A stretch of 38,040 nucleotides of DNA. Source: Elstera sp044372965. GTDB lineage: Bacteria; Pseudomonadota; Alphaproteobacteria; Elsterales; Elsteraceae. The notes under the pieces are model-generated. The model had not been told where the DNA came from, searched no databases, and saw only the letters and a list, made by a program, of their open reading frames with translations. A program made the translations under genes and the position numbers. Below, piece after piece: positions 7,421 to 15,721 of the stretch. Numbering within the stretch: position 1 is the stretch's first letter; each line of letters opens with the position of its first letter. The stretch is taken from positions 1 through 38,040 of the forward strand of contig NZ_JBILQX010000016.1 of the NCBI RefSeq assembly GCF_044372965.1. Direction: 5' to 3'.

Positions 7421-9019
7421 ATGATGCCCTACCGTTCTACGATTGAAGATGCGCAAAAAACCATTCAAGCAAATGACACGTGGAATGGTGTGGAAGCCGA
7501 GGCGGTGGCCCGGATGCGCCTGCAAAATCGCTTCCGCACGGGGCTCGATATTGCCCGTTACACGGCCAAGATTATGCGCGAAGACATGGCGGCATTTGAT
7601 CTGGACGCCAAGAACTACACGCAGTCGCTCGGGTGCTGGCATGGTTTCATCGGCCAGCAGAAGCTGATTGCGATCAAAAAGCATTTCGGCTCGACCAAGG
7701 GGCGGTATCTCTACCTCTCCGGTTGGATGATTGCCGCACTGCGGTCTGACTTCGGCCCGCTGCCCGACCAATCGATGCATGAAAAGACCAGCGTTCCGGC
7801 GCTCATCGAAGAACTCTATACCTTCCTGCGCCAAGCGGACGCGCGTGAACTCGGCATGATCTTCCGGGATCTTGATGCGGCGCGCGCCGCAGGCGACGAG
7901 GTTCGTCAGCGCAAATTGCAGCAGTCCATCGATAACTACCAAACCCATGTGGTGCCGATCGTCGCCGATATCGATGCGGGTTTTGGCAATGCCGAAGCAA
8001 CCTATCTTCTCGCCAAGAAGATGATCGAAGCGGGCGCCTGCGCGCTGCAAATCGAAAACCAAGTTTCCGATGAAAAGCAGTGTGGCCATCAGGATGGTAA
8101 AGTCACCGTTCCGCACGAAGATTTCATCGCCAAGATCCGGGCCATTCGCTACGCCTTCCTGGAACTCGGCGTGGATGACGGCATCATCGTTGCACGCACC
8201 GACTCGCTCGGCGCGGGCCTGACCAAGCAGATCGCCGTTAGCCATAAGCCGGGCGATATCGGCGACCTTTACAATTCCTACCTCGATTGCGAGGAAGTGG
8301 ATGGCGCAACCGCCCAGAATGGCGACGTTATCCTCGTCCGTGATGGTAAGATGATGCGCCCGAAGCGCCTACCGTCCAACCTGTTCCAGTTCCGTCCAGG
8401 CACGGGTGCGGATCGGTGCGTGCTCGATTGCATCCATGCGCTTCAGCATGGGGCCGATCTGCTGTGGATCGAAACCGAAAAGCCGCATATCGAGCAAATC
8501 GCCAGCATGGTGGACCGGGTCCGGGAAGTTATTCCGAACGCCAAGCTGGTCTACAATAATTCGCCGTCGTTCAACTGGACGCTCAACTTCCGTCAGCAGG
8601 TTTACGACGCCTGGAAGGAAGCGGGCAAAGATGTTGCCGCCTATGACCGGGCGAAACTGATGAGCGTCGATTATGATACGACCGAATTGGGCATTGAGGC
8701 TGATGAACGCATCCGGACGTTCCAACACGACGCCTCGCAGCGCGCTGGTATCTTCCATCATCTGATTACCCTGCCGACCTACCATACGGCGGCGCTTTCG
8801 ACCGACAATCTCGCCAAGGAATATTTCGGTGACCAAGGGATGCTGGGGTATGTCGCCAATGTGCAGCGCAAGGAAATCCGCGAAGGGATCGCCTGCGTTA
8901 AGCACCAGAACATGTCCGGTTCCGACCTCGGCGACGACCACAAGGAATATTTCTCCCGCGAAGCCGCATTGAAGGCCGGGGGCGCGCACAACACCATGAA
9001 CCAGTTCGCGGCCGTCTAA
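7421..9019 (+). CDS. aceA: Isocitrate lyase (Pseudomonas-type, ~532 aa)
   Basis: This enzyme cleaves isocitrate to glyoxylate and succinate, the first step of the glyoxylate shunt for growth on acetate or fatty acids. The active-site signature is KQCGHQDGKVTVPHEDF around residues 219-236, with the catalytic cysteine near 221, in place of the KKCGH of the short E. coli type. Length and flanking sequence (YAFLELGVDDGIIVARTDS) match the long form found in Pseudomonas and many alphaproteobacteria. Adjacent ATGs at 7421 and 7424 follow GGAGAAGA; either could be used. The gene is monocistronic: no malate synthase is adjacent, and a strong terminator follows at 9086. A palindrome lies upstream at 7292-7310. 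Confidence 0.96.
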   Translation: MMPYRSTIEDAQKTIQANDTWNGVEAEAVARMRLQNRFRTGLDIARYTAKIMREDMAAFDLDAKNYTQSLGCWHGFIGQQKLIAIKKHFGSTKGRYLYLSGWMIAALRSDFGPLPDQSMHEKTSVPALIEELYTFLRQADARELGMIFRDLDAARAAGDEVRQRKLQQSIDNYQTHVVPIVADIDAGFGNAEATYLLAKKMIEAGACALQIENQVSDEKQCGHQDGKVTVPHEDFIAKIRAIRYAFLELGVDDGIIVARTDSLGAGLTKQIAVSHKPGDIGDLYNSYLDCEEVDGATAQNGDVILVRDGKMMRPKRLPSNLFQFRPGTGADRCVLDCIHALQHGADLLWIETEKPHIEQIASMVDRVREVIPNAKLVYNNSPSFNWTLNFRQQVYDAWKEAGKDVAAYDRAKLMSVDYDTTELGIEADERIRTFQHDASQRAGIFHHLITLPTYHTAALSTDNLAKEYFGDQGMLGYVANVQRKEIREGIACVKHQNMSGSDLGDDHKEYFSREAALKAGGAHNTMNQFAAV

Positions 9020-9085
9020 CCAACCGCCGATCAGGCTCAGTGCGCGTAGACGATGCGCGCACCGAGGTGCTTCAGAAAACGCATC

Positions 9086-9112
9086 AGGCCGGAACGACAG
9101 TTCCGGCCTTTT
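9086..9112 (+). terminator. Rho-independent terminator of aceA
   Basis: A 10-bp perfect stem AGGCCGGAAC / GTTCCGGCCT with a GACA loop is followed by TTTT. It lies 67 bases after the isocitrate lyase stop and 27 bases before the convergent hemF end. A second hairpin (GTGCGCG 9040-9046 with CGCGCAC 9056-9062) precedes it. Confidence 0.85.
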
Positions 9113-9138
9113 GTCATGCTTGGTTTAAGTCGTTGTTC

Positions 9139-9990
9139 TTATGGCCAGGCTACGGCGGGCGGCAGCGACATGAGAATCGCCTCCACATTGCCGCCGGTTT
9201 TCAGGCCGAAGGTGGTGCCCCGGTCGTAGAGCAAGTTGAACTCTACATAGCGCCCGCGTTTCACAAGCTGGGCGTGGCGCTGCGCGTCGGTCCAAGGCTC
9301 GTTCAGGCGGCGGCGGGCGAGGGTGGGGTAGGTGTTGAGGAAAGCGGTGCCGACATCGCGGGTAAAGGCGAAATCCGCCTCCCAATCGCCGCTATCGAGT
9401 TGATCGTAAAAAATCCCGCCGATGCCGCGCGGCTCATCCCGATGCTTTAGAAAGAAGTAGCGGTCGCACCAGTCTTTAAACTTGGGGTAATAGGCCGGGT
9501 CGTGGGCGTCGCAAGCGGCGCGCAGCCCGGCGTGGAAGGCCTCGGTTTCGGCATCGTCGGGGAACATCGGCGTCAAATCCGCCCCGCCGCCGAACCAGCC
9601 TTTAGAGGTCACAATCATCCGCGTGTTCATATGCACGGCGGGCACGAGCGGCGAGTGCATATGGGCGACGAGCGAAATGCCGCTGGCCCAAAACGCGCCG
9701 GTTTCGCTGGTGCCGGGGATCTGCTGGCGGAACTCTTCGCTGAAGGTGCCGTGGACGGTGGAGATATTAACGCCGACTTTCTCGAACACCCGCCCGCGCA
9801 TGAGCGACATCACGCCGCCGCCACCGCCCTCGCGGCTCCACGGTTTACGCTCGAAGCGGCCTGGAGCCTTATCCGCGAGCGGTCCTGCGGTGAGATCCTC
9901 TTCCAACTGCTCGAAGGCGGCGCAAATTTGGTTCCGCAGGCTCTCGAACCAGGCGGCGGCCCTGGCTTTGCGCGATTCAAGCTCGGTCAT
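9139..9990 (-). CDS. hemF: Oxygen-dependent coproporphyrinogen III oxidase
   Basis: This enzyme converts coproporphyrinogen III to protoporphyrinogen IX by oxidative decarboxylation of two propionates, in the cytoplasm. The 283-residue length is normal. Signatures are VPAVHMNTRM, WFGGGADLTPMFP, the KHRDEPRGIGGIFYD region and the C-terminal YDRGTTFGLKTGGNVEAILM. The frame is open further upstream, but the ATG at 9990 (MTELESRKARAAAWF) is preferred: it begins 10 bases after the trmL stop, and homology would begin there. It is transcribed with trmL, and this pairing recurs in alphaproteobacteria. Being the aerobic form, it implies oxygen-dependent haem synthesis. Confidence 0.96.
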   Translation of the reverse strand: MTELESRKARAAAWFESLRNQICAAFEQLEEDLTAGPLADKAPGRFERKPWSREGGGGGVMSLMRGRVFEKVGVNISTVHGTFSEEFRQQIPGTSETGAFWASGISLVAHMHSPLVPAVHMNTRMIVTSKGWFGGGADLTPMFPDDAETEAFHAGLRAACDAHDPAYYPKFKDWCDRYFFLKHRDEPRGIGGIFYDQLDSGDWEADFAFTRDVGTAFLNTYPTLARRRLNEPWTDAQRHAQLVKRGRYVEFNLLYDRGTTFGLKTGGNVEAILMSLPPAVAWP

Positions 9991-10000
9991 CGTCAACTCT

Positions 10001-10465
10001 CTAAGAACATCCCAACTGCAAGAACCCATCGGTCTGGCGCAGGGCCTCGCTAACCGCAATGGCCCCTGCGATGGCGACATTTAACGAGCGGGCATTGGGA
10101 CGCAAGGGAATACGAACGCGGCATTCGGCGGCCTCGGCCACATCGGGCGGCACGCCCGCGCTCTCGCGGCCCAGGAGCAGCCGGTCTTCGGGCATAAACT
10201 GCGCGTCGGTCAGCAGGGTTTCGCCCTTGGTCGAGAGCACGATCAGGCGGCCCGCGTGGGGGAGAGCTTGATAAGCAGTCCAAGACATGTGCCGAGTGAG
10301 GTCGACCTGATCGAGATAATCCATCCCGGCGCGGCGCATATGCGGGCCGCCGAAGACGAAGCCGCAGGGCTCGATCAAATCGACCGGCAAACCAAAACAG
10401 GCGGCAAGACGCAGCAGCGTGCCGGTGTTCTGGGGGATATCGGGCTGGAACAGAATGAGGCGCAT
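10001..10465 (-). CDS. trmL: tRNA (cytidine(34)-2'-O)-methyltransferase, SPOUT family
   Basis: This enzyme methylates the 2'-O of the wobble base of tRNA-Leu species, using S-adenosylmethionine. At 154 residues it is the usual size of this minimal SPOUT enzyme. It starts MRLILFQPDIPQNTGTLLRL. The SAM-binding knot contains LGRESAGVP and IPLRPNARSLNVAIAGAI. The ATG at 10465 is preferred over a TTG nine bases upstream because the family begins with MRL. It is the first gene of the trmL-hemF unit. The divergent partner across about 120 bases is the small membrane protein before petABC. Confidence 0.93.
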   Translation of the reverse strand: MRLILFQPDIPQNTGTLLRLAACFGLPVDLIEPCGFVFGGPHMRRAGMDYLDQVDLTRHMSWTAYQALPHAGRLIVLSTKGETLLTDAQFMPEDRLLLGRESAGVPPDVAEAAECRVRIPLRPNARSLNVAIAGAIAVSEALRQTDGFLQLGCS

Positions 10466-10584
10466 GGCGGGCAAGATTACCGGAACATGGCGGGGAATTA
10501 ACGGGATTTCTGCGGGCGAGAAGCGCAGGTTTCCTCTTGTCCTTCCCCTTGGACATTTATGATTTCAGGGGAGCCGAGAAAGAT

Positions 10585-10722
10585 ATGGAACGCTTCTTCT
10601 TTGCCGCAACGCTGTTCGTTATCGCCCTCGCCGGGGTGCTGGCTGCAACCAGCCACGGCGGCACCTTGAGCCTGTCCGATATCGCGCCCAATCCCGCGCG
10701 CATCGCAGCCTTTACCCGTTAG
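10585..10722 (+). CDS. Small membrane or secreted protein, unknown
   Basis: A 45-residue frame starts at ATG 10585 behind GGGGAGCCGAGAAAG. Residues 4-22 are a single hydrophobic helix (FFFAATLFVIALAGVLAAT) followed by a short polar tail ending in FTR. I do not recognise it. An upstream in-frame start at 10537 would add a hydrophilic leader and has no ribosome site. It lies divergent from trmL and about 260 bases before petA in the same direction. A link with the bc1 complex is possible but unsupported beyond position. Confidence 0.5.
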   Translation: MERFFFAATLFVIALAGVLAATSHGGTLSLSDIAPNPARIAAFTR

Positions 10723-10980
10723 AGCTGCCAGCCCCATCCCAGCGCGACATCCGAGCGCTTTGCAAATCGGGGGAATTCCTTTATACCCGGCTCTACGCTC
10801 GGTCGGTCTGCCGGGATACGTGTGGGGAATCTGCTGGAAACTGTCATACGATGGTTGCCTGCGGCGTCCTGTCGCGCTTTCCTTCTTCCGGATTACTTTA
10901 TGTAGCTGGGAGCAGATCGGCTCCGATACAAGGCCTGAGTTTAGGGGGCCTGCTACAAGGGACGCGCGAGGACGGATCAT

Positions 10981-11538
10981 ATGGCTCAGTCTGCCAATCA
11001 AGCCCAAGGACATGCCGCAGAAACCGGCGAAACCCGCCGTGATTTTCTCACCCTCACTGCTGGGGCGATGGGAGGGATCGGGGCTATCGCCTTCATTCTT
11101 CCGTTCATCAACAGCATGAATCCGGCGGCTGACACGCTGGCGCTCGCTTCGACGGAAGTCGATATCGGCGCAATCAAAGTCGGCCAAAGCGTGACGGTTA
11201 CCTGGCGCGGCAAGCCCGTGTTCATCCGTCACCGCACGGAAGAAGAAATCAAAACCGCCGAAACGGTCGCTTCGACTGAATTGCCGGACCCGCAGGCCGA
11301 TAAAGACCGCGTGAAAAAGCCGGAATGGCTGGTTCTCGTGGGCGTTTGCACGCACTTAGGGTGCGTTCCGAACGGCCAGAAGGTTGGCGAGGCCAAGGGC
11401 GATTTCGGTGGCTGGTTCTGCCCGTGCCACGGGTCGCACTATGATACGTCGGGCCGCATTCGCAAGGGTCCGGCACCGCGCAATCTGGAAGTGCCACAAT
11501 ATGCGTTCCTGACGGATACGACGCTGCGCATCGGTTGA
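10981..11538 (+). CDS. petA: Ubiquinol-cytochrome c reductase, Rieske iron-sulfur subunit
   Basis: This 185-residue subunit carries the 2Fe-2S cluster of the bc1 complex and passes electrons from ubiquinol to cytochrome c1 on the periplasmic face. The N-terminus has a Tat-like motif TRRDFLT followed by a membrane anchor (GAMGGIGAIAFILPF, residues 28-42). Cluster ligands lie in CTHLGC (C123, H125, with C128 for the disulfide) and CPCHGS (C147, C149, H150). GAGGACGG precedes the ATG. It is the first gene of petABC, with petB beginning 22 bases downstream. The motifs and length are complete. Confidence 0.97.
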   Translation: MAQSANQAQGHAAETGETRRDFLTLTAGAMGGIGAIAFILPFINSMNPAADTLALASTEVDIGAIKVGQSVTVTWRGKPVFIRHRTEEEIKTAETVASTELPDPQADKDRVKKPEWLVLVGVCTHLGCVPNGQKVGEAKGDFGGWFCPCHGSHYDTSGRIRKGPAPRNLEVPQYAFLTDTTLRIG

Positions 11539-11560
11539 TGGGTCGGGAGGGGTTCAAAGA

Positions 11561-12811
11561 ATGAGTACGACAGGCAAGCAAAATGGCCTGGTGAAATGGA
11601 TCGACAGCCGCCTGCCGATCTTCACCCTGCTGGATCATTCAGTGGGCAGCGGCTATCCGACGCCGCGCAACCTGAATTATTTCTGGAACTTCGGTTCCTT
11701 GGCCGGCGTGGTGCTGGTGGTGATGATCCTGTCTGGGATCTTCCTCGCCATGAACTACACCGCCCATGTGGATTTCGCCTTCAATAGCGTCGAGCGCATC
11801 ATGCGCGACGTGAATGGCGGCTGGATGATCCGCTATATCCATGTGAATGGCGCATCGATGTTCTTCATCGTCGTCTATATTCATATTTTCCGCGGTCTCT
11901 ACTACGGGTCCTACAAGGCCCCGCGCGAGTTACTGTGGATTCTCGGCGTCGTGCTGTTGCTCTTGATGATGGCGACCGCCTTCATGGGCTATGTGCTGCC
12001 GTGGGGCCAGATGAGCTTCTGGGGCGCGACCGTTATCACCAACCTCTTCTCGGCCTTCCCGATTGTCGGCGAATCGATTGTGACGCTGCTGTGGGGCGGG
12101 TTCTCGGTGGATAATCCGACGCTGAACCGCTTCTTCGCACTGCATTTTCTGCTGCCGTTCGTCATCGTCGGCGTGGTGATCCTGCACATCGCGGCGCTGC
12201 ATCAGTTCGGCTCGAACAATCCGCTCGGCATCGACGCGAAGAGCGATAAGGACAAGATCCCCTTCCATCCCTATTACACGGTCAAAGACCTGTTCGGGAT
12301 CGGGGTTTTCGCGATCATCTTCGCCTTCTTCGTCTTCTTCGCACCGAACTTCTTCGGCGAGCCGGATAATTATATTCCGGCAAACCCGATGCAAACCCCG
12401 CCGCACATTGTGCCGGAATGGTACTTCCTGCCGTTCTACGCCATTCTGCGCTCGATTCCGGACAAGCTTGGCGGCGTGCTCGCTATGTTTGCCGCGATTG
12501 GCGTGCTGGCGGTGCTGCCGTGGCTTGACACCTCGAAGGTCCGTTCGACGAAATTCCGTCCGGTTTACTTCTGGTTTTTCTGGCTGCTGGTGCTGGATTG
12601 CTTCGTCCTGGGTTGGGCCGGTGGTAAGCCTGCCGAAGGCATCTATGTGGTCATCAGCCGTATCGCGACTGCTTACTACTTCCTGCATTTCCTCGTTGTG
12701 CTGCCGCTGCTGGGTAAGCTTGAAACGCCGAAGCCCTTGCCTTCGTCGATTGCGGCGGCGGTTTTGGGTAGCGGAGCCGCGCCAGCGGGTGCCCGCATGG
12801 AGAAACCATAA
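11561..12811 (+). CDS. petB: Ubiquinol-cytochrome c reductase, cytochrome b subunit
   Basis: This is the 416-residue integral-membrane core of the bc1 complex, holding haems bL and bH and the Qo and Qi quinone sites. Haem-ligand histidine pairs are visible at H94/H108 and H195/H209, and the Qo-site PEWY motif at 285-288. The family opening (LDHSVGSGYPTPRNLNYFWNFG) is present, with about eight membrane helices. A strong GGGAGGGG site lies upstream. The last base of its TAA is the first base of the petC ATG, so translation is coupled. A short extra Ala-rich tail (from PLPSSIAAAV) lies beyond the last helix. Confidence 0.97.
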   Translation: MSTTGKQNGLVKWIDSRLPIFTLLDHSVGSGYPTPRNLNYFWNFGSLAGVVLVVMILSGIFLAMNYTAHVDFAFNSVERIMRDVNGGWMIRYIHVNGASMFFIVVYIHIFRGLYYGSYKAPRELLWILGVVLLLLMMATAFMGYVLPWGQMSFWGATVITNLFSAFPIVGESIVTLLWGGFSVDNPTLNRFFALHFLLPFVIVGVVILHIAALHQFGSNNPLGIDAKSDKDKIPFHPYYTVKDLFGIGVFAIIFAFFVFFAPNFFGEPDNYIPANPMQTPPHIVPEWYFLPFYAILRSIPDKLGGVLAMFAAIGVLAVLPWLDTSKVRSTKFRPVYFWFFWLLVLDCFVLGWAGGKPAEGIYVVISRIATAYYFLHFLVVLPLLGKLETPKPLPSSIAAAVLGSGAAPAGARMEKP

Positions 12812-13584
12812 TGTTGAAAAAACTCGTTCTGGCGGCCGGGCTTGCGTTCGGTCTTGTTTCGGGCGGTCTGGTTTCGGGTGCGCAAGCGGCTGGCGGGGAA
12901 GTTAGCCTGCCGAAGCAGTCCTGGGGCTTCTACGGCGTGTTCGGCACCTATGACCGGGCGGCGGCGCAACGCGGCTTCCAGGTCTATAAGGAAGTTTGCG
13001 CGGCGTGCCATTCGCTGTCGCTAGTCTCTTACCGCAATCTGCGCGACCTTGGTTTCTCGGAAGAGGAAGTAAAGGCGATTGCGGCGGCCTATAAGGTTAC
13101 GGACGGCCCGAACGATGCCGGTGAAATGTTCGAACGGGCCGCCCGCCCGTCCGACCGCATCGTAAAGCCCTATCCGAACGAAAACGCCTCACGCGCGGCG
13201 AATAACGGTGCCTATCCGCCCGATCTGTCGCTGATCAATAAGGCGCGCGTCGGCGGGCCGGATTACATCTATGCGCTGCTGGTCGGTTATGAAAAAGCTC
13301 CGGCGGACGTGCAACTTTTGGATGGGCAATACTATAATAAGTATTTCCCCGGTCTAAAAATTGCGATGCCGCAGCCGCTGAACGACGGTCAAGTGACCTT
13401 TGCCGACGGCACGCAAGCGACCGTCGCCAACATGTCTCACGATGTGACGGTGTTCTTGAACTGGGCGGCCGAGCCGGAGTTGGAGAAGCGTCATCGGTTG
13501 GGCGTGCAGGTCATCCTGTTCCTTATCGTGGCCACGGGCTTCTTCTATGCGGCCAAGCGCCGCGTGTGGGCCGATATCCACTAA
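12811..13584 (+). CDS. petC: Cytochrome c1
   Basis: A 257-residue membrane-anchored c-type cytochrome that accepts electrons from the Rieske protein and reduces soluble or membrane-bound cytochrome c. A Sec signal occupies residues 1-27 (LVLAAGLAFGLVSGGL, cleavage near AQA). The haem-binding CAACH is at residues 63-67; the axial methionine is probably in LKIAMPQPL. A C-terminal anchor (VQVILFLIVATGFFYAAKRRVW) ends the protein. It is the last gene of petABC, with a strong terminator just downstream. No fbcH-type b-c1 fusion is present; the two genes are separate with a one-base overlap. Confidence 0.96.
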   Translation: MLKKLVLAAGLAFGLVSGGLVSGAQAAGGEVSLPKQSWGFYGVFGTYDRAAAQRGFQVYKEVCAACHSLSLVSYRNLRDLGFSEEEVKAIAAAYKVTDGPNDAGEMFERAARPSDRIVKPYPNENASRAANNGAYPPDLSLINKARVGGPDYIYALLVGYEKAPADVQLLDGQYYNKYFPGLKIAMPQPLNDGQVTFADGTQATVANMSHDVTVFLNWAAEPELEKRHRLGVQVILFLIVATGFFYAAKRRVWADIH

Positions 13585-13611
13585 GCCGCTTTTCACGGCT
13601 GAAAGACCGCG

Positions 13612-13647
13612 CAAGCCGGGCAAAACTGCCCGGCTTGTTGCTTTTTA
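13612..13647 (+). terminator. Rho-independent terminator of petABC
   Basis: An 11-bp perfect stem CAAGCCGGGCA / TGCCCGGCTTG with loop AAAC is followed by TTGCTTTTT, 27 bases after the petC stop. It should end the petABC transcript. Confidence 0.88.
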
Positions 13648-13808
13648 GGGCTTCTGATTAAACCCGCGAGGCTGGCGCGCGCATAGCCAATCGTGTCACC
13701 TTGGCGCGGAGCGATAGCGCTCTCGCCCAAGTTCTTTCTGACCTTAAGAAGGCTTATGGCTCACCTGCGGCGCATCGCGGGGGGATGCCCGTCAAAATTT
13801 CAAACTAG

Positions 13809-13839
13809 TATCTTGCATAAACAGGTAGCTTGTTATATT
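13809..13839 (+). promoter_or_regulatory. Candidate promoter/operator of the padR operon
   Basis: TTGCAT (13813-13818) and TATATT (13834-13839) resemble -35 and -10 boxes with a short 15-base spacer, in an AT-rich pocket 24 bases before the padR ATG. The half-sites TATCTTG (13809-13815) and TAGCTTG (13826-13832) repeat directly at a 17-base offset across it and could be sites for the autoregulator. The call rests on position and weak similarity only. Confidence 0.3.
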
Positions 13840-13862
13840 CATTTTCCAGAGCAGAGGTGTTC

Positions 13863-14189
13863 ATGACCGATTCGATCCAAGTTCAATTGCGAAAAGGCGC
13901 GCTGGATCTTTGCGTCCTAGCAGTGCTGTCGCGGGGGGAAAGCTATGGTTATGAAATCGCGAGCACCCTAGTCGCCGCTGTCGGCATGGGGGAAGGTACG
14001 ATCTATCCGCTCATGCGCCGGATGCAGAATGACGGTCTAGTCGCTACCCGCATCGTCGAGTCCAGCAACGGGCCGCCTCGCAAATACTATGGGCTCACGC
14101 CGCAGGGCAGGGCAGTTTTCGACGCCCATCGCCGTGATTGGCGCGCTTTTGCGACCGCCGTTGATAAACTTCTTGAGGATATACCATGA
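13863..14189 (+). CDS. PadR family transcriptional regulator
   Basis: A 108-residue winged-helix regulator of the PadR type. Visible are LRKGALDLCVLAVLSRGESYGYEI, the recognition part GEGTIYPLMRRMQNDGLV, and the wing with PPRKYYGLTPQGR. The start at 13863 follows AGAGGTGTTC; an upstream in-frame ATG at 13830 lies within the presumed promoter. Its last bases overlap the next gene by four (ATGA). PadR proteins are usually repressors of their neighbours and respond to ligands or membrane stress. Here the obvious target is its own operon with the HAAS-domain and DUF2807 genes. The effector is unknown. Confidence 0.92.
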   Translation: MTDSIQVQLRKGALDLCVLAVLSRGESYGYEIASTLVAAVGMGEGTIYPLMRRMQNDGLVATRIVESSNGPPRKYYGLTPQGRAVFDAHRRDWRAFATAVDKLLEDIP

Positions 14190-14758
14190 CCAAGGACGCT
14201 TTCTTGCGCGCGCTGCGACGGGGACTAGCCGGTCTGCCGCCTCAGGAGATCAATAATATTGTCGCCGACTATGCGGCCTATTTCGCCGACTCCGACGCGA
14301 CTGGGCGCAGCGAGCAGGATGTTGCGGCGGCCTTGGGTGATCCGGCCAGGATTGCCCGGGAACTGCGCGCCGAACTCGGGTTGCGCCGTTTCGAGGCCCA
14401 TTGGAGCGTGTCGAATTTGCTGGCCGTGGTGATCGCGCTCGCTGGCCTTGCCATCGTCGATATTCTCTTTCTGGTCCCGCTACTCCTCATAACGCTGGTT
14501 ACAGCGCTCGGTCTCGGTATCGGACTAGCGGTCATCGGCGTCTCGGGCGTGACGATCGCCCTCACCACCTTGTCATTTCATTTGAGTGGACCCGTGAGTT
14601 CAATAATTGGGCACTTATTAATTAGTGCGGGACTTGTAAGTTTATTCATCGGGGGCGGTGCTTTGTTGCTCATGGGCCTCGGTGCGGGAATACGCATCCT
14701 GGGCCATTACGCACGTTTGCATTTTCGATTGGCTCACTTGGACCGGGGTCCTGTGTGA
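14186..14758 (+). CDS. DUF1700/HAAS-domain membrane protein
   Basis: A 190-residue protein, translationally coupled to padR by an ATGA overlap. Residues 1-65 form the soluble HAAS/DUF1700 domain (FLRALRRGLAGLPPQEINNI, DYAAYFAD, then AALGDPARIARELRAE). Residues about 75-180 form roughly four membrane helices. HAAS domains are found next to PadR regulators and are thought to link the membrane with them. Codon use and base composition are more AT-rich than in the flanking metabolic genes, notably around 14570-14660. It probably acts in the inner membrane as a sensor or partner of the PadR protein; this is inferred from family and context. Confidence 0.85.
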   Translation: MTKDAFLRALRRGLAGLPPQEINNIVADYAAYFADSDATGRSEQDVAAALGDPARIARELRAELGLRRFEAHWSVSNLLAVVIALAGLAIVDILFLVPLLLITLVTALGLGIGLAVIGVSGVTIALTTLSFHLSGPVSSIIGHLLISAGLVSLFIGGGALLLMGLGAGIRILGHYARLHFRLAHLDRGPV

Positions 14759-14790
14759 GTTTGCATACCATCCGTTGAAGGAGCCGGAAA

Positions 14791-15498
14791 TTGGCTAGAA
14801 AATTAACATTGGTTGCAACGACGGGATTGATCGGTGCCGCCGTTTTTCTCACCCTGGGGGTCGGACTCTCGGGGCGAGGGTGGGCTGACGCGCGGAAATT
14901 GTGGGGAGCCTTGCCGTCCACCTGTGGCTCCAGCGTATCGGGGGGCGAGAAAGTTACCCTGCCGTTTGTCGCGAGCGACAGTCTCGTCATTGATCTGCTG
15001 GCGTCGGTCCAGTATCAACCGGGCGATACAGCGACGGCTGTCGTCAGTGGCGATCCTGCGCTAATCGAGCATGTGCGCATAGAAGGCGGCCGACTAAGCT
15101 TGGATTGTGATCCCGGCCTATTTGCCTCAAGGCTCGATGTTAGCCTGTCAGCCCCCGCGATCACGAACTGGGAATTGCTCGGCAGTAGCGCCTTAAGCTT
15201 ATCGCAGATCAACCAGCATCAGCTAAAGCTGAGCATCCGGGGAAGTGGTAACGTGACGGCTGCCGGGGCGGTCGATACGGTTAAGGTGGACATGGCGGGG
15301 TCAGGGACCGCGCGGCTCAACGGCCTGACAGCGAAGTCCGCAGAGATTGCGATTCGCGGTAGTGGCGACGCGCAAATAACCGCACAAACAGAGGCAGATG
15401 TTACGATTTTGGGCAGCGGCAGTGTCGAGATATTCGGCCACCCCATCCTGCGGCGTTCGGACATTATGGGGAGCAGCAGAATCGTGCAAGTGCGATAA
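14791..15498 (+). CDS. Secreted DUF2807 (GIN-domain) protein
   Basis: A 235-residue exported protein. The start is TTG 14791, supported by AAGGAG seven bases upstream; no better ATG exists. An N-terminal signal or anchor (LVATTGLIGAAVFLTLGVGL) is followed by a beta-rich domain with repeating GSG turns (SIRGSGNVTAAG, DMAGSGTARLNG, AIRGSGDAQITA, TILGSGSVEIFG). That is the pattern of the DUF2807 beta-helix. It sits 32 bases after the HAAS gene and ends the PadR operon. The domain is common in envelope proteins of bacteria, but no enzyme activity is known. A periplasmic or outer-surface structural or sensory role is likely. Confidence 0.82.
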   Translation: MARKLTLVATTGLIGAAVFLTLGVGLSGRGWADARKLWGALPSTCGSSVSGGEKVTLPFVASDSLVIDLLASVQYQPGDTATAVVSGDPALIEHVRIEGGRLSLDCDPGLFASRLDVSLSAPAITNWELLGSSALSLSQINQHQLKLSIRGSGNVTAAGAVDTVKVDMAGSGTARLNGLTAKSAEIAIRGSGDAQITAQTEADVTILGSGSVEIFGHPILRRSDIMGSSRIVQVR

Positions 15499-15721
15499 CC
15501 TGCACTGAATTGGCGACCGTTACACGGTGATCGTGGCGTTCGAGCAGGGATCAAAACGCGCGTCCACCCCTTCCCCGATTTGAACGCGCAGCCCCCTCCC
15601 CACCAATGGGAGGCCTTGCGGGTTGACGCCCTCGCCGAATCAAAGAACTCTCTAGCGCGCGCGGCGTTTGAGCGGCGGGCAAGAGCACGGACTTCCGGCC
15701 AAAGGCAGTCGAGAGGAAATA

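Noticed and set aside
9500..10060. Plus-strand frames opposite hemF
   Set aside because: Antisense to an intact hemF with all signatures; no independent evidence.
13640..13760. Minus-strand stretch reading IGYARASLAGL, like a resolvase start
   Set aside because: The likeness stops after a few residues, there is no start site, and the rest is petC terminator and intergenic DNA.
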